A DNA stretch of 64,000 bases from Sphagnum compactum (Eukaryota; Bryophyta; Sphagnopsida; Sphagnales): NCBI GenBank assembly GCA_965153455.1, contig OZ234494.1:1240001-1304000 (forward strand), written 5' to 3'. Under the pieces are notes generated by a model. It made no database searches and was not told the DNA's origin. It worked only from the letters and a program-made list of their open reading frames with translations. The translations under genes and the position numbers were made by a program. Below are positions 10,321 through 22,290 of the stretch, in pieces (positions within the stretch are counted from its first letter, which is position 1; each line of letters opens with the position of its first letter).

Positions 10321-13300
10321 TCATGCTAATATGGGACACTTGGCGTCAAGAAAGTCACGAAGCATGCGGGCAGGCTGTTTTCCACCCATGACTTCAGCTA
10401 GTCGTTCAGCTGGCAGCAATGCAACTTCCGCAAGACTCTTGCACTCATCCATAAGCGAGCGATAATTGGCATCTGTCACCCCTGGCAGCCGTCGCAGCAA
10501 CTCTATAGCACTTGTGTTGTAGTTCTCTGCTCTGCAAATCCATGGATTGTTAACCATTTTTGCCGATATAAAAGGAGCAGAAATAACAACACTTAGCCTT
10601 CGAGCACATGAATAAATAAATACAAAACTCCAAGAGCCCTAAATCCTGAACCTCCAATTCCAGTTCCCTGAAGGTTGAAGGCCTTTTGAAGTCCTCAATG
10701 AATGCTACAAAACCTATTATTGTATCAGATGGGGAAACTCACACCTGAGGTCCCCTTCAATAAGACCATCTTCAGTGGGTACCCCAACACGCATTGCTCT
10801 GTCAAGGTCTGGTTCATCCTGGTTGGCCTTCAAAGTCACAAAGATGTCGGCAGTTGCATGCAAACTGCGGGACCACACAATGCGAAGACGTGGAAAATGG
10901 AGTACTAGAAGTGATAATTTAGAGACGATGTTGCTCGGTGCTATCTCATCCCCAACATCATTTGCTGACTGTTAAGACCAAAACTCAAGAAGTTAGTTTC
11001 ACCACTGGGAATGACTGCACCATCTTTACTTTATCCACACAAATATTAATGAGCCTGAAATAAGCAAGTTGATGGATTCCTCCTCTTTAGCATGGAAGAT
11101 TTGGAACCGTAAGGACTCTGGATAGTATTTATCTCTTCCAAAAGACACCTTACATTCTGGCCAGTTAATAAGCTCATCAACATCAAAAGGAAATAAGTCC
11201 TGAAATCAAATTAATGGGCTATGATGCCCAAATAGGGCACCTGAGACAAGAAATGGAATATGCCTGGGAGGGTTGTTTCAAAGATGGCAGACCTGAAAAG
11301 AGAAGCTTTTGTCCTGGGAGAATTCAATGAGCAGGACAGGAAGGCGGTAGTAACGAGACATGGTTTCTGCTTGATGGTATAGCCGTCCTGATGAAAAACT
11401 GGAGAAGAGATCAGCAATGCTCTTTCGCTCAACACAGATGTCTGGAGAGAGAATGTAATCTCCCACTTCCAAAGTCACAGGCAAGATTTTGATGCCCTGT
11501 TGGTGGAGCACACATGGAAGACTGCTTCCAAACTCCCGCATGTCTACAACCACCTGCAATGATAAATTTACCAAATCATTATATCAGAGGGTTTCCACAT
11601 TATAACTTGTCAAACATCAACCTAGAAGTTCCATTCAGGATGGAATTCTCTAATTGAGCAATCAATTATGGTTATAACTTTCTATTAAGAAACCAATTAC
11701 CTGCATTTGCTTCTCAACTTGCTTCCGACCTCCAGCTTTTCTAGTGACAGCATTTAGATTAACACCTGTGGCTGATTGCTTTGGTGGGGTGGCATCCAGC
11801 ATCCTCCCATCCTGCATTAGGGTGGAAATAGTGTAAACCACCAGGAAGGTATCACATATGTTTTATGAGATAATGTTGCCTCTACAAAATCAAATCAAAT
11901 AGGTGTTATCTAAGAGACAATGGTCACACAGCAAGCCAATTTTCTATGGGTGGCCTTCAATACCTGATCAACAGGAATCATCATAGATGCCTTCTGACGT
12001 ATAAGATTCTCAAAAGCGCTATTTTCTCTCCGAATGCTGGCCTCAAACTTACGCCCTTCTGTAGAGTCCTCATAAAACAGGAAATAGACTTTGAGATGCC
12101 GACCTGGATTCTCTGACTTATACACCTCCATTTCTCTCACGAAATTCATGTCAGGATCATAGACAACCACATATACTGGCCTTACAACCTCCAGAATGCG
12201 TTGCTCACTTTCTAGAGCATAAAAATGCACTGGGGGTATGGGCTTATTCTTCCTCTGCTCTTCCTCCAAGCCCCTATCCCCATTGGCATTCATCAAACCA
12301 TCCATATCTGGGACTTGAGGATTTGGATTGTTGATCCCAACATTCAAATTGTCCTGATTTTCAATCACTGATTCAGTCACCTCAATGTTACACTTTTCAG
12401 ATGATGTGAGTGTGTCTTCCTTGGCACATGAAATCCCTCGGCCACGAACCGCTCCCCTCCCTGGCCATCACAAGTCACATTCTGTCAGTTGATTAAGTAG
12501 AGAGAAGCTTGACTGTCAACACTATTTAGATGATAGTGAATAGGCTGATCACAGCTGCACAGATGAAAACAGGAAATATAAAAGTGAATCATCCAGCTTG
12601 TTCAATCTCTAAATGGCATAACTTCCCTAACTGGATAAAGGACCTTTCTACATGCTGCACATGAAGGTTATACTTTGGTTTCCAACAACAAAAAAAAATA
12701 CAACTTCTCAGTTTCTGAAAATGGAAGGGCATTTCAACAATCTACCCTTTTTTGGGCCTGCTTGAGTAGTAGCATCTCTGGCTTTTGACCTCCCTCTCCC
12801 TCTTCCTCGTGCTCTCAACCCTCTAGTATGTGAAATATCCTCCCCAACATTAATCACCTCCCTATCAAGGGAGGCTACCTCTGCAGCAGCGGCCATTATA
12901 GCATCTTGCTCCTGTCTCTGCTCACTTTGCACCCAAGACTGATTCCCCTCACCCTCCCAGGGTACTCTTGAACCTCCCCTTCCAGTCATAGACACCCCTC
13001 TATAACCAGCTGGCTTCCTTTTGTTGCGGGTTCGCATGCCATGAAGCTCTGCTTTACTCAACAGGTACTTTGTCCATTCATCTTGCATCAACTGCAGGTG
13101 GCAACACAATATCTCAATTTTACCCTCCTCCCATACAGGTAACAGTAATATCCCAGGCCAAATTGTTCCACTGCAGTTTCTTCACAAGTTTCTTTTGTAT
13201 TCAAGGGCTAGGTTCCTAATACATTTGAAGGAATTATCAATTGCTTGGATTAACACTGCAGAACTCAAAAGGAACACATAAACAATAGCAGATCATAAAC

Positions 13301-15904
13301 CCACAGTTCAACAGCACATCATGGGAGCATTCAGAATGAATTTCTTTCGAACCTATGGTTCAAATCTCCAGCATCATCTTCATTTAAATAATTAGCAGTA
13401 GAATAGACCAGCACTACAGAACTCAAAAGAACACAGAAACAAGAATTGAAATCAGAACCTCTGCTGCTGATTCCATGACAAATTTGTCAAGACAAAAGGA
13501 AAATAATGTGCTTAGGTAGACAGCAACCAAAGGGGATGGACCAGTAAACAAACAAATGTGAAGAGTGTTACTTTCTGAGGTCCACGGGCAAGCACATCCT
13601 GTAATTGAAGGCACATACGCTCATCTTTGCAAGCCACTAAAACTGCAGCTCCACCTTCTCCCCAAGCATTCTGAGAGCCCTCTGGTTTTAAGCCTTGCCT
13701 CTCCTCCTCAATCTCTTCCAACACTTCCTGCCACCATGACCAAAATACTTTGATCACAAAACCATTCATTTCAGATACCTCTATCCCCTCACACCAGACT
13801 TGGGTTTCTTAAGAAGATATCTCTCATAAGAATCAAGAAATCTCCATTCTCACAATGAAGAAAAAGTAAAGAAAGGTTAACACTTCTTCTTTACCAAGCA
13901 ACCCTCTAGTCCTCTTTAAGAGAAACTTCAGAGGGTAGCATTTATTTTTCAGAAGGACAATAAGACTGACCTTATGGGCTTCTTAAGAAGAATATGGATT
14001 TCAAAGAGCCTATCTCTGTCATCCACTATTCAACGAGATTATGGGAATCATGAAATGTGATATGCTGGAAGTAGTTTGATTAGACAGAAAACTGCCTGGC
14101 ATTGAGGGTTGTATATCCCATGAGTGGACATGATCCCACCACAACTCTTCGGAAGCAATTTGCTTGCCAAAGAGTTGTCTGGGGTTTGGAGTTTGCTTGC
14201 TTTCAGTGCCAAACTAAAAGCATACAGGCATCTGAAAGTGAGGAACTGAGTGATCCATTCAGATACTAGTTTATGCAACTCTTACATAGACATGCAAGAA
14301 TAACATGGGCATCACCCCCCCCCCACCCCCCCACCCCAAAACACACATTCCCCCTTCAGAGGAAAAGCAAGACGCAAAGACATTCCCCGTTCAGCTGCCC
14401 CAAATCATGAAGCAAGAGTAACAGTGGCAAGAGTCTCCATTTGGTCATTGACAACAAGAATCCTCTTCTGTCCTAGGAAAGCAATTGTCTCTCAACCGGC
14501 AGTTGTCATCTGCAGAAAGGAGAGCATAAGAAGAATTGAGGAATCTACCCGTAACACCTTCCACTTTGGCATTTCCTCTACAACCACTTCAAGCTCGACT
14601 CCTCCATCAGTTTCATGGATTTTCTCTGGTGCTCCATTTGGATTTAAACCTCCCTTATTATCAGTTGCACCAAGACCTGAAATCTCATCAACTCTCATCC
14701 TTTTACTTCCACCTGTAGCTGCATACTCTGAAAGCTCTGAAACAGCATCCTTGCTACCTGAATAACCTGAAGGGTGGAGACTGTTAGGGTTACTATTCAA
14801 AGCTTGTTCCTGGTTCATCCCCCTACCACTGGATTTCCACTTTGGGTTTCCTCGGCCCCTTCCTGATTGAGTGATTTTTCCTTGTCCGATTCGTGTGCCA
14901 TCCGTTCTGATCAATTGATAAACTCGTCTCTTTGTGAGCTCAAAGATTTTATGCGTGGGGTTTGCAAAAATCCATACTGACCTCACACCCTCAGAAGCTC
15001 TCAGAGTGTCCAAGTATTTCAGGAACGTGACGGCATCGTACCTGAGAAGATACTCGGACAGCTTCCTTAGGGTTTTAAGATCCCCGACCAATTGTTTTGT
15101 TTTCCAACCCACGGTGTGCCACATGGGATCTAGCTGTCGTCTGACAATCTCATCAAAGGATTTGAAGAGGCCGTTGTCGACAGTGAGATCCTCAACGTCA
15201 ACTTTGTTGGTCTTCCGGAGCTCCTTGAGGCACGCATCCATGACCTCGATGATGGCATTTTGGATACCCGCCATGGCAGAAGTCAAGGGCATTCGAATGT
15301 CGACCACTTCAGGGGGTGCCTCCTCAAGAGCATGGCTGACAGACAGATGAAACCGCGGCCACAAGTACAACCGCTTCACAAACAATGACTTCATAACCCT
15401 CTCAGTCTTCGAGAAGCCAGAGACCATGGCCTGGGGTTTATCAGAGAAAGCCCGGACAAACCCAACCTTGTTGGCATGCCTAAAAAGCCTCACAATGAAA
15501 GCTTCCGCACAAGACTCCGACAGCCGATGCGCGTTGTTAACCACAACACCTGCCACCTTACTAAGCGGCACACGCTCATTCAACATATCCACAATGAGAA
15601 TCCGAGAGGTGATGAAAAATACACCACCCTTGGCATAGCATTGCATGCGTTCCAAGCTCGTATACTCGTTATTAATCTCCAAAGGCAGAGCAACCGTGGC
15701 ATCTTGATCCTGAAGCTCTTCCCGCAACGCCTGTCGCTGCTCGTCAGAAGTCGACAGCAGCAACACGAGTTCATCGGATTTCTCTTGCACATGCAGTCGC
15801 AGCAACGAGGCCAAAACCTTTGTCAACCCTAAACCCGCGGCGAGAACCATGACCCCATCTGCCTCCACGAGCTCACTCACCATCTGCTCATGGAATCCCA
15901 ACAT
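10321..15904 (-). CDS. XPF: XPF/ERCC4/RAD1 structure-specific DNA repair endonuclease, eight exons, complete
   Basis: Catalytic subunit of the XPF-ERCC1 nuclease, which cuts 5' of lesions in nucleotide excision repair and acts in recombination (plant RAD1/UVH1). Exons read leftward: 15904-14549, 13727-13572, 13091-12746, 12460-11964, 11811-11701, 11553-11293, 10968-10745 and 10531-10321. All are GT-AG with matching phases and give 1053 residues, somewhat longer than the 956 I recall for the Arabidopsis protein. The start is the ATG at 15904; an in-frame TTG lies just before it. Residues 1-450 are the degenerate SF2-helicase-like part (VVNNAHRL stands at the DEAH site). The nuclease core is intact: VDMREF (Asp826, Arg828, Glu829) and ERKSIADLF (Glu864, Arg865, Lys866, Asp870). 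The tail holds the helix-hairpin-helix pair ([12 protein letters not shown], about 995-1045) that binds ERCC1 and DNA. A glycine/arginine-rich linker ([11 protein letters not shown]) sits at the end of exon 3. It is divergent from NUP107. Confidence 0.95.
14314..14337. repeat. C-run (G-run on the coding strand) in XPF intron 1
   Basis: A near-continuous run of cytosines broken by single adenines lies inside the first intron of XPF. On the transcribed sense strand it reads as several G tracts and could form a quadruplex in the pre-mRNA. Confidence 0.7.
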
Positions 15905-15919
15905 GGCCAAAATCCGATC

Positions 15920-15922
<3 letters not shown>

Positions 15923-15953
<31 letters not shown>
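15923..15953. repeat. CT dinucleotide microsatellite in XPF leader
   Basis: About fifteen uninterrupted CT units lie immediately upstream of the XPF initiator codon and read as GA repeats in the mRNA. GA-rich leaders also stand before other genes here. Confidence 0.9.
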
Positions 15954-15955
<2 letters not shown>

Positions 15956-17039
15956 CTTCCTTCCAGTCCCCCTAACATGAGACTGAATTCCGGTCTTCCA
16001 AGCCCACACAATTCCACAGAAGAACGGAGACGGGCCTGGCCGCGAAGCTCGCAGGCCGGCGACGTCGGCTGCTGAGCGGCAGCTGTGAAGCGCAAGGTCG
16101 ATCTTACCGCTCCCCGGCTCAGCCACCTACCACCTATTGTGGAATTTTCACTTAGTTTTTTACCCTCCACTCAGTAAATTTTCGCTTAACAAAAAACTGG
16201 GTATTCTTGCACTTACTTGCCTCTTGTTTTTCAGTAGTAAATTTTTACACTCTTTGATTGTTAGGGTGCTCAAAAAGTGGCTGTGGAGAATGGAATTAGG
16301 TTATTATTATTATTATTCATGTTATTAATTTTTCTTATGTTTTCATATATTTATGTCAATGTCAACTTTAATTTAAATTAATATACATTTCATGGACATG
16401 AAAAAACACATGCTAATTTATTTTTAATGTTGATGTTGATGGATAGGAAAAAAAAAAGTGAGGTAGTTATAGAATGAACGTAATTATTAAGAAAGGTGGG
16501 AAAATCGTTATTATGAAAGTAAATTTTTTTAAAATAGTTATGAAACAATTAAGCTTGAAGATGAAATAGTTATTTTTGAATTGTCTTTGGAATGGTCCAG
16601 GAACAACCATATGATGAGAATGATCTTATAAAAACGGCATACATACGAAACTTTTTGCAAAGAACCCCATACAAACCAATTCCTATGTGGTTTGAGTTTT
16701 CAACAACTTTGTGCACCCAATTTGTATCATGTTTCTATTTAATTGAAACTAAATTCAATTGAATTCGATAAGAACACAAGCACAATTCAAAGGTTTCATT
16801 ACCTAAATAAATATCATGGACATAATAAAAAGGGACATAACAAACTCAATGTCTTTGCAAACCAAATTATAATTTGTTGTATCAGTGATTCATGGTGTCA
16901 AATAGTGGACATACCCAATTTACCTTGGCAACTTTGACAAGTAAAGAAAGCAAATCACCAAAAACCATCACAAAAAAACGGGAATGTGTGCAAATTTGAA
17001 CTAGATGTTCTTCCGTGCTCCCCCCCCCCCCCCCACCCC

Positions 17040-17056
17040 GAACCCTAAACCCTAAT
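17040..17056 (+). promoter_or_regulatory. Telo-box motif upstream of NUP107
   Basis: Two overlapping copies of the plant telomere-type word AAACCCTAA lie about 150 bases before the NUP107 start codon, right after a C-run. In plants telo-boxes mark many housekeeping promoters. This is a sequence match only. Confidence 0.5.
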
Positions 17057-17200
17057 CCCTGAAGTCTGTCTTTGGCAGGGTTTGGAGCAAATTGCACGAA
17101 GAAGAAACAGAAAGACGGTGAGAGCAGCAACGCACAGAGAGAGACACTGGGGGAAGAGAGAGAAAGCGTGTTGCAGGAGAGCAAGTGTATGTGAGAGAAG

Positions 17201-20200
17201 ATGGAGGATGACGGTAGCGTAGATGGTGTGCTTGGTAGCCGCGAGCAGTTCCGTCGTTACCGGAAGAGGAGGTCGTCGCTTCCTGCTAGAGGAGGTGGAG
17301 GTGGAGTGGAAAGCCAATCTCCTCCACTCGACTTTATGTCTCCGCCGTCAGTTCCTAAAGAGGCATCGCACGAGAGGTATGATAGTGCAATAGAATATGA
17401 GACTCCGGTAGTACCGCAAGGGAAAGGAGCTGCAAGAGAGAAATGGAGTGCGTTAAAGTTTGACAATGCAGCAGCAGCAGCCTGGGGTAATGATAGGCCG
17501 GGTAGAGACGAGTTGGAGACGAAAGCTGCTGCATTGCAAACCTCCAAAGCGCTGGTAACTGTCAAGCCTGAGCCTGGGATTGTGGAGGACGTATCTCGTA
17601 GGGCAGAAGAAACATATGCGCGTTTCGCATTGCCGTTGTATGCGGCTTTGCGAGAAGAGCTCGTGTTCCCAGAGCTCATGTGTCAGTTTGAAGTTACCTG
17701 CCATGAGCTAGCAGAATCAGTGCGGGATGAAGCCACGGAGCGTCATCGCCTGACGGAGGAAAGGTTGATGAGGCAAACGGCTCAGATGTTGCAAGGAGAA
17801 GCAGGAACATGGTCTCTCCTGTGGCACCTTTACGGCAAAGAAACAGAAGAGATGTACTATGATGAGGCGATGGTCTTTCCGCCAACCTCACAGCAAGAAG
17901 CTGCTCTTTTTATACTTGCTAATCCATTAGCACAGCAATGCTTGCGCATTGTGCAGTGGCTGGAAGGCTTAGCTTCCAAGGAGCTTGACTATCAGAAAAA
18001 GCGCAAGGGATGGTATGCCGGATCTTATGTACAGAAGCTTGGTGTATGGCACCAAACACAGCAAGCAATCCGGAAACGGACAGGGCGGGCAACTCTTGTA
18101 AAGCACCTCGATCCTGATGCCCCATCACGGGAGCGGGCACATCTGCATCCTGAGGACCAGGAACTTCAAGAGGATCTGTTAGAAGATGTATGGAAATTAT
18201 TGAGGGCTGGAAGATTAGCAGAAGCAAGGGAGCTTTGTAGAAGGGCAGGCCAGACATGGAGAGCTCCTAGTATTGGAGGTTGTGGAGAGCTTGGTCCATC
18301 TCCATCTTTTGATATTTTTCGAAATGCAAAGAAGGACAGGGTACGACAAGCAATGGAGCTTGAGAGTGGTTTTGCCAACCAGCGCCGCTTATGGAAGTGG
18401 GCTTCATTTCGTGCCTCTGAGGAGATTGGAGAGAATGCACCAGAGGCAAGGCACGAAGCTGCAGTCTATGCTGCACAATGTGGGAATGTGAGGCGAATGC
18501 TTCCTGTTTGCTTTGATTGGGAGTCTGCATGCTGGGCCATGACACGATCATGGCTTGATACTCTAGTAGACTCAGAGCTTTTCGCCCGGCATACACTGAA
18601 ACCTCGCAATCAGACTGCAAAAGGAAATGGTCAGGGTGTGAATGAGAAAGGAGGAGACTCAAGCATGGGAGCTGTGGAAGGACCCCATAGTTGGCCTCAA
18701 CCAGTACTAGAGCAGCAGCCTCAAGACTTGGTTGCATTGTTTCAAAATCTTCATTCTGGAGATTTGGTGCATGAGAGCGTACACCGCAGCTGCAAAGAGC
18801 AACAAAGGCTTCTTCAGATGGACCTGATGATTGGTGACTTCTCCCACCTTCTCGACTTACTTAAGCAATGGACTGTTCCTCATGATAGTACTGCAGGGCC
18901 CCATGGCCACCCTCAAATGGTTCGATTTGGAGCACACTTGGTAATAGTTCTCCGTAACATTCTAATAGAGACAGCTGACAAAATCATCATGGAGAAATTA
19001 CAGCTCGTGGGGGACCTTATACTTAATGCCTATCTCATTTTCCTCTTTACTGAGCATCAGGAAGAATACTTGGGTCTGTATGCATCACAACTGGCTCCTC
19101 ACCTGTGTGTCGAGCTGTATGCAAACTTCATGGATCTTCGACAGAATGACAATCTGGCTGTCAAGTACAAGATCTTTTGCTCTGCCATCGAGTTCCTTCC
19201 TTTCTTCTCTGATAACACCCACACAGGGTGTGTATCTGACATTCTTGACAGGTATGTAATGCATTATGTCTGTTAGGAACTGCAACATATACATGAATCA
19301 TGAGACTTAGGTTCATTCAGCTTATGATGTGCAGAAGGTGTGGAGAAATAATTACATTCCTATGGCGTTGGTTGTGATGGAAAGCAGGGTCTTGATCAAG
19401 TCTCGGGAAGTAAAGGCAGGCTTACAACAACCAGTGAAGGAAGAAAGGGACCAGGAAGTCACAAGGGAGCCACACCAGCTTTTTCAAAGCTCTTTAAAAG
19501 CTCAAGCTGTGCAATGGTTGTGTTTCAGCCCTCCTCCCTCTGTGGCAGATGGGGAGCTTTTGCAGGCAGAGCTCTTAGCACGAGCCCTTGAACATTGCAA
19601 CCTTTTGTTCCGTGAGTTTGCATTGATCTCACTCTGGCGTACACCTACAGTTCCAGCAGGACCGCACAATCTTCTTAGCCACCTTGCAGGACCTTTGAAG
19701 CAGCCTACAGATGTCCTTCTTTCCCTTGATGATGCCCATAATGTTAAGGACAATCTCCAAGAGTTTGAAGATTGGAAAACTTACTATGAGTGTGATGCTC
19801 TGTATCGAAGCTGGTTAAAAATGGAACAGGAAAATGCAGAAGTGCCTCCAGAACTTCTTTCAATTGATGAGAAACAGAGAGCCATTTCTGCTGCCCAAGA
19901 AGCACTTGACCAAGGTTCTGCCTTGCTATATGAAAGTAATGGCTTTTGGCTTGCAGGAATGGTCAGTTCTGATGCCAATGAGCTTACAGATTTTGAGTGG
20001 CTGGAGGTCCATGTAACTGCAGTGCTGATGTCAGACACAGGTGCATATCTAGCTCCTGAGGCCACATTGTGTACTGCCTTGAGCAGTTCATTGTTCGAGT
20101 GCGGTGGAGACTCTGGTGTGCAAAGACAGCTGACTGTGGATGTACAGAAAAGCACCAAAGATGGGAGCTGTGTGGACGTGCAATTACGTTGTGTGTCTAT

Positions 20201-20630
20201 AGAAGGGGATGGAGTTGGGACAGCAATAGCTCATGATGGGGGCCTACTTGGATCCATACTGGCTTTAGCAGCCAAAGGTGAATTGCCTCATTTTCAAGCA
20301 GGGCTTATACTGGAAGTGGTCACAATGGATGCTTGGTATTGGGACAACAGCTTTGTGAAAAGATTACCTGCTGTTTATATCTTGCAAGGCCTTTGCCGTC
20401 GCTGTTGTCTACCTGAACTCATCCTGCGCTGTCTGCAACTCAGAGTGTTTCTTGCAGCACTTGAGGATAGGTTGGAGGAGGACCACAAACTAATTGATTT
20501 TGTCTCGTCTAGAGAGACAGCTTTGTATGGCCTCTTTAGCCAGAGACAACTCCAAGAATTTCTGCTGTTAGAAGCAGAGGTGACCATACGCAGCATGGAG
20601 TTCACAGGAGATGATTCCTCAGGAATGTAG
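17201..20630 (+). CDS. NUP107: Nucleoporin NUP107, two exons, complete
   Basis: Scaffold nucleoporin of the Y-shaped (Nup107-160) complex that builds the rings of the nuclear pore. Exon 1 is 17201-19251 and exon 2 is 19388-20630. The 136-base GT-AG intron joins SDILDR to VLIKSREVKAG in phase, matching the plant family. The product is 1097 residues, close to the roughly 1080 of plant NUP107. The start is the first ATG of the frame, after a GA-rich leader. Residues 1-100 are low-complexity and probably disordered. The rest is the helical solenoid, with conserved plant stretches such as AVQWLCFSPPPS, LLFREFALISLWR and NLQEFEDWKTYYECDALY. A nearer AG (19331-19334) would break the frame and was not used. 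Having only one intron is notable for a gene this long. It converges on nicalin. Confidence 0.95.
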
Positions 20631-22174
20631 CAATGAGTGCTCTCCATATCCTTTTCCTTGTTCTGTGTTTTGATGGAGCAACTGTTTTGTGGGTGGCTTT
20701 TGGAGAATTGAGAAGGATGAAGGTCACTGGTGACTAGCCTCTTTTTGGCATTAAAACTATCCTGCCAAGACTCAGGATGACTATTTCTGCACATCTGAAG
20801 ATGTTGAAATTTCTGCTTCGTGAGTTCTCTATGGTCTTTCATTAGCTCCAAAGATAAAGACAGTTGTGCGACCAAGTTGGCAGCAACACCATCTGTTATG
20901 AATGGGCAGTGGATTAGCATTGTTGTAATGGACACTGATTTGATCTCACACAGGGTTGAGCTCAGTGGACCAGAATACATGATAGGTGCAAGATATCATG
21001 TATATGTTGATGTCATGGAGCTGGTGTTTTAAAATGGCCTCTTTAGGAGGTCCATCATGACACTGACATCATACTTCCAAGGTGTTCCATTCTACAGACA
21101 CTACCAGTGCAATCTTGAGACCTTTTTGCTGCAAAAGCAAGAGTGGCAAAAAAAGTGGAACAAGATGGTTACCATGTGTGCATCAAGATAGAGCAATCCC
21201 TTTTTATTATGAGGGAAATCCAAATGTGTGGTTACAAATGTATGAACAATTCAACCTCCAAGTGCTGATTCATGAGCTGAAGTTTGCAAGGGTGAGAAGA
21301 GTTACACTTTTCAGTCTAGACTATGGAAGTCACAAGATCAGATGGAATTTCCAAGCAGCATTGTAGAGCATTGTACCATCTTTAGGAGCAGTAAAATTAA
21401 ATTAAACAACCAAGATGTTTACATTTCCAAAGATCTCAAACATGTGCCCACCCAGGAGGCTTTACAGCAACAGAAATGGTGCAGGCGTCCTCCAAGCTGT
21501 TGAGTCCACAAACATCAACCGATCAGGAGCTCATAAGGTGAAAAGTATAACTTGCATGTGGAGTTGATGACATGACAACTTGCATCTATGGAGTTGCTGT
21601 GAGAAGCATGCTTATTGAGATCCACACAGATGCCAGTCAATCCAGCTACCACTGCATCTGGATTGTTTTGCATTATTGCCACAACTCCATTCTGGCATGC
21701 TTTTCATCATCAGCAATAGGATCTCAAACCACAATACTGAAATGTCAACCGTGTAACTTAATCAACCTAACTCAATGAGCAACAGGATTTTGGCAAAATG
21801 AATGTGGCTACATGTGAATTCCACACAGACCCTAAGAATCAGCACAAGAAAATGTTGCATATGTGTTTCCCAAAACAACAAACAAGCATAATATTCCATC
21901 TAAGTTATACATCTCTACAACACCCTGATATTTATGCAGGCTAGATCTACAATGTGAGAGGGGTGCACAAGTATATGCCAGTAGAAAAAGATTACCATAC
22001 TATGCAAAAGATCAAGGAATTCCAATCTAGACACACCTTGTAATCTCATGTGGACATGGCTCCTCAATTTTAATCTTTTTTTGCAATTTTCTGAAGATAC
22101 CTAAACCTTGACAAATACTTGATTCCCCAACAATCTCAAATGTTAGACCATCCTGAAGATCATGATAGGATTCA

Positions 22175-22290
22175 GTAGACCATCCTCTCATAAATATCCT
22201 GCATAAACATCATTGCATAAGGTCCTGCATAAATATGCACCCATGCAGGACCCCTAAAGTATGCAAGCTCACAATGAGAGGATGGTCTAC
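22175..22290. repeat. Nested inverted repeat (foldback of about 116 nt)
   Basis: Outer arms 22175-22191 and 22274-22290 are perfectly complementary over 17 bases (GTAGACCATCCTCTCAT and its reverse complement). Inside them, 22221-22230 and 22243-22252 form a second perfect 10-bp pair (GGTCCTGCAT). The geometry is that of a long RNA hairpin or a very short foldback element. Confidence 0.75.

Larger units (their letters stand above)
15905..17200. promoter_or_regulatory. Divergent promoter region between XPF (-) and NUP107 (+)
   Basis: About 1.3 kb separates the two start codons. It holds a CT/GA microsatellite at 15923-15953 within 20 bases of the XPF start codon (the leader of that mRNA), an AT-rich middle, a C-run at 17020-17034, and a double AACCCTAAACCCTAA motif at about 17040-17055. 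The last is a telo-box, common in promoters of plant housekeeping and translation genes. Whether the two genes share one bidirectional promoter is inference. Confidence 0.5.

Noticed and set aside
19252-19387. Extension of the NUP107 frame past the donor and an open frame from about 19329
   Set aside because: Reading through gives YVMHYVC and a stop. The acceptor at 19388 restores the conserved DR-VLIKSRE junction in phase, so this is the intron.
21082-21366. Open frame of 94 codons downstream of NUP107
   Set aside because: No similarity to any family, lies in the probable 3' UTR, and lacks conserved features.
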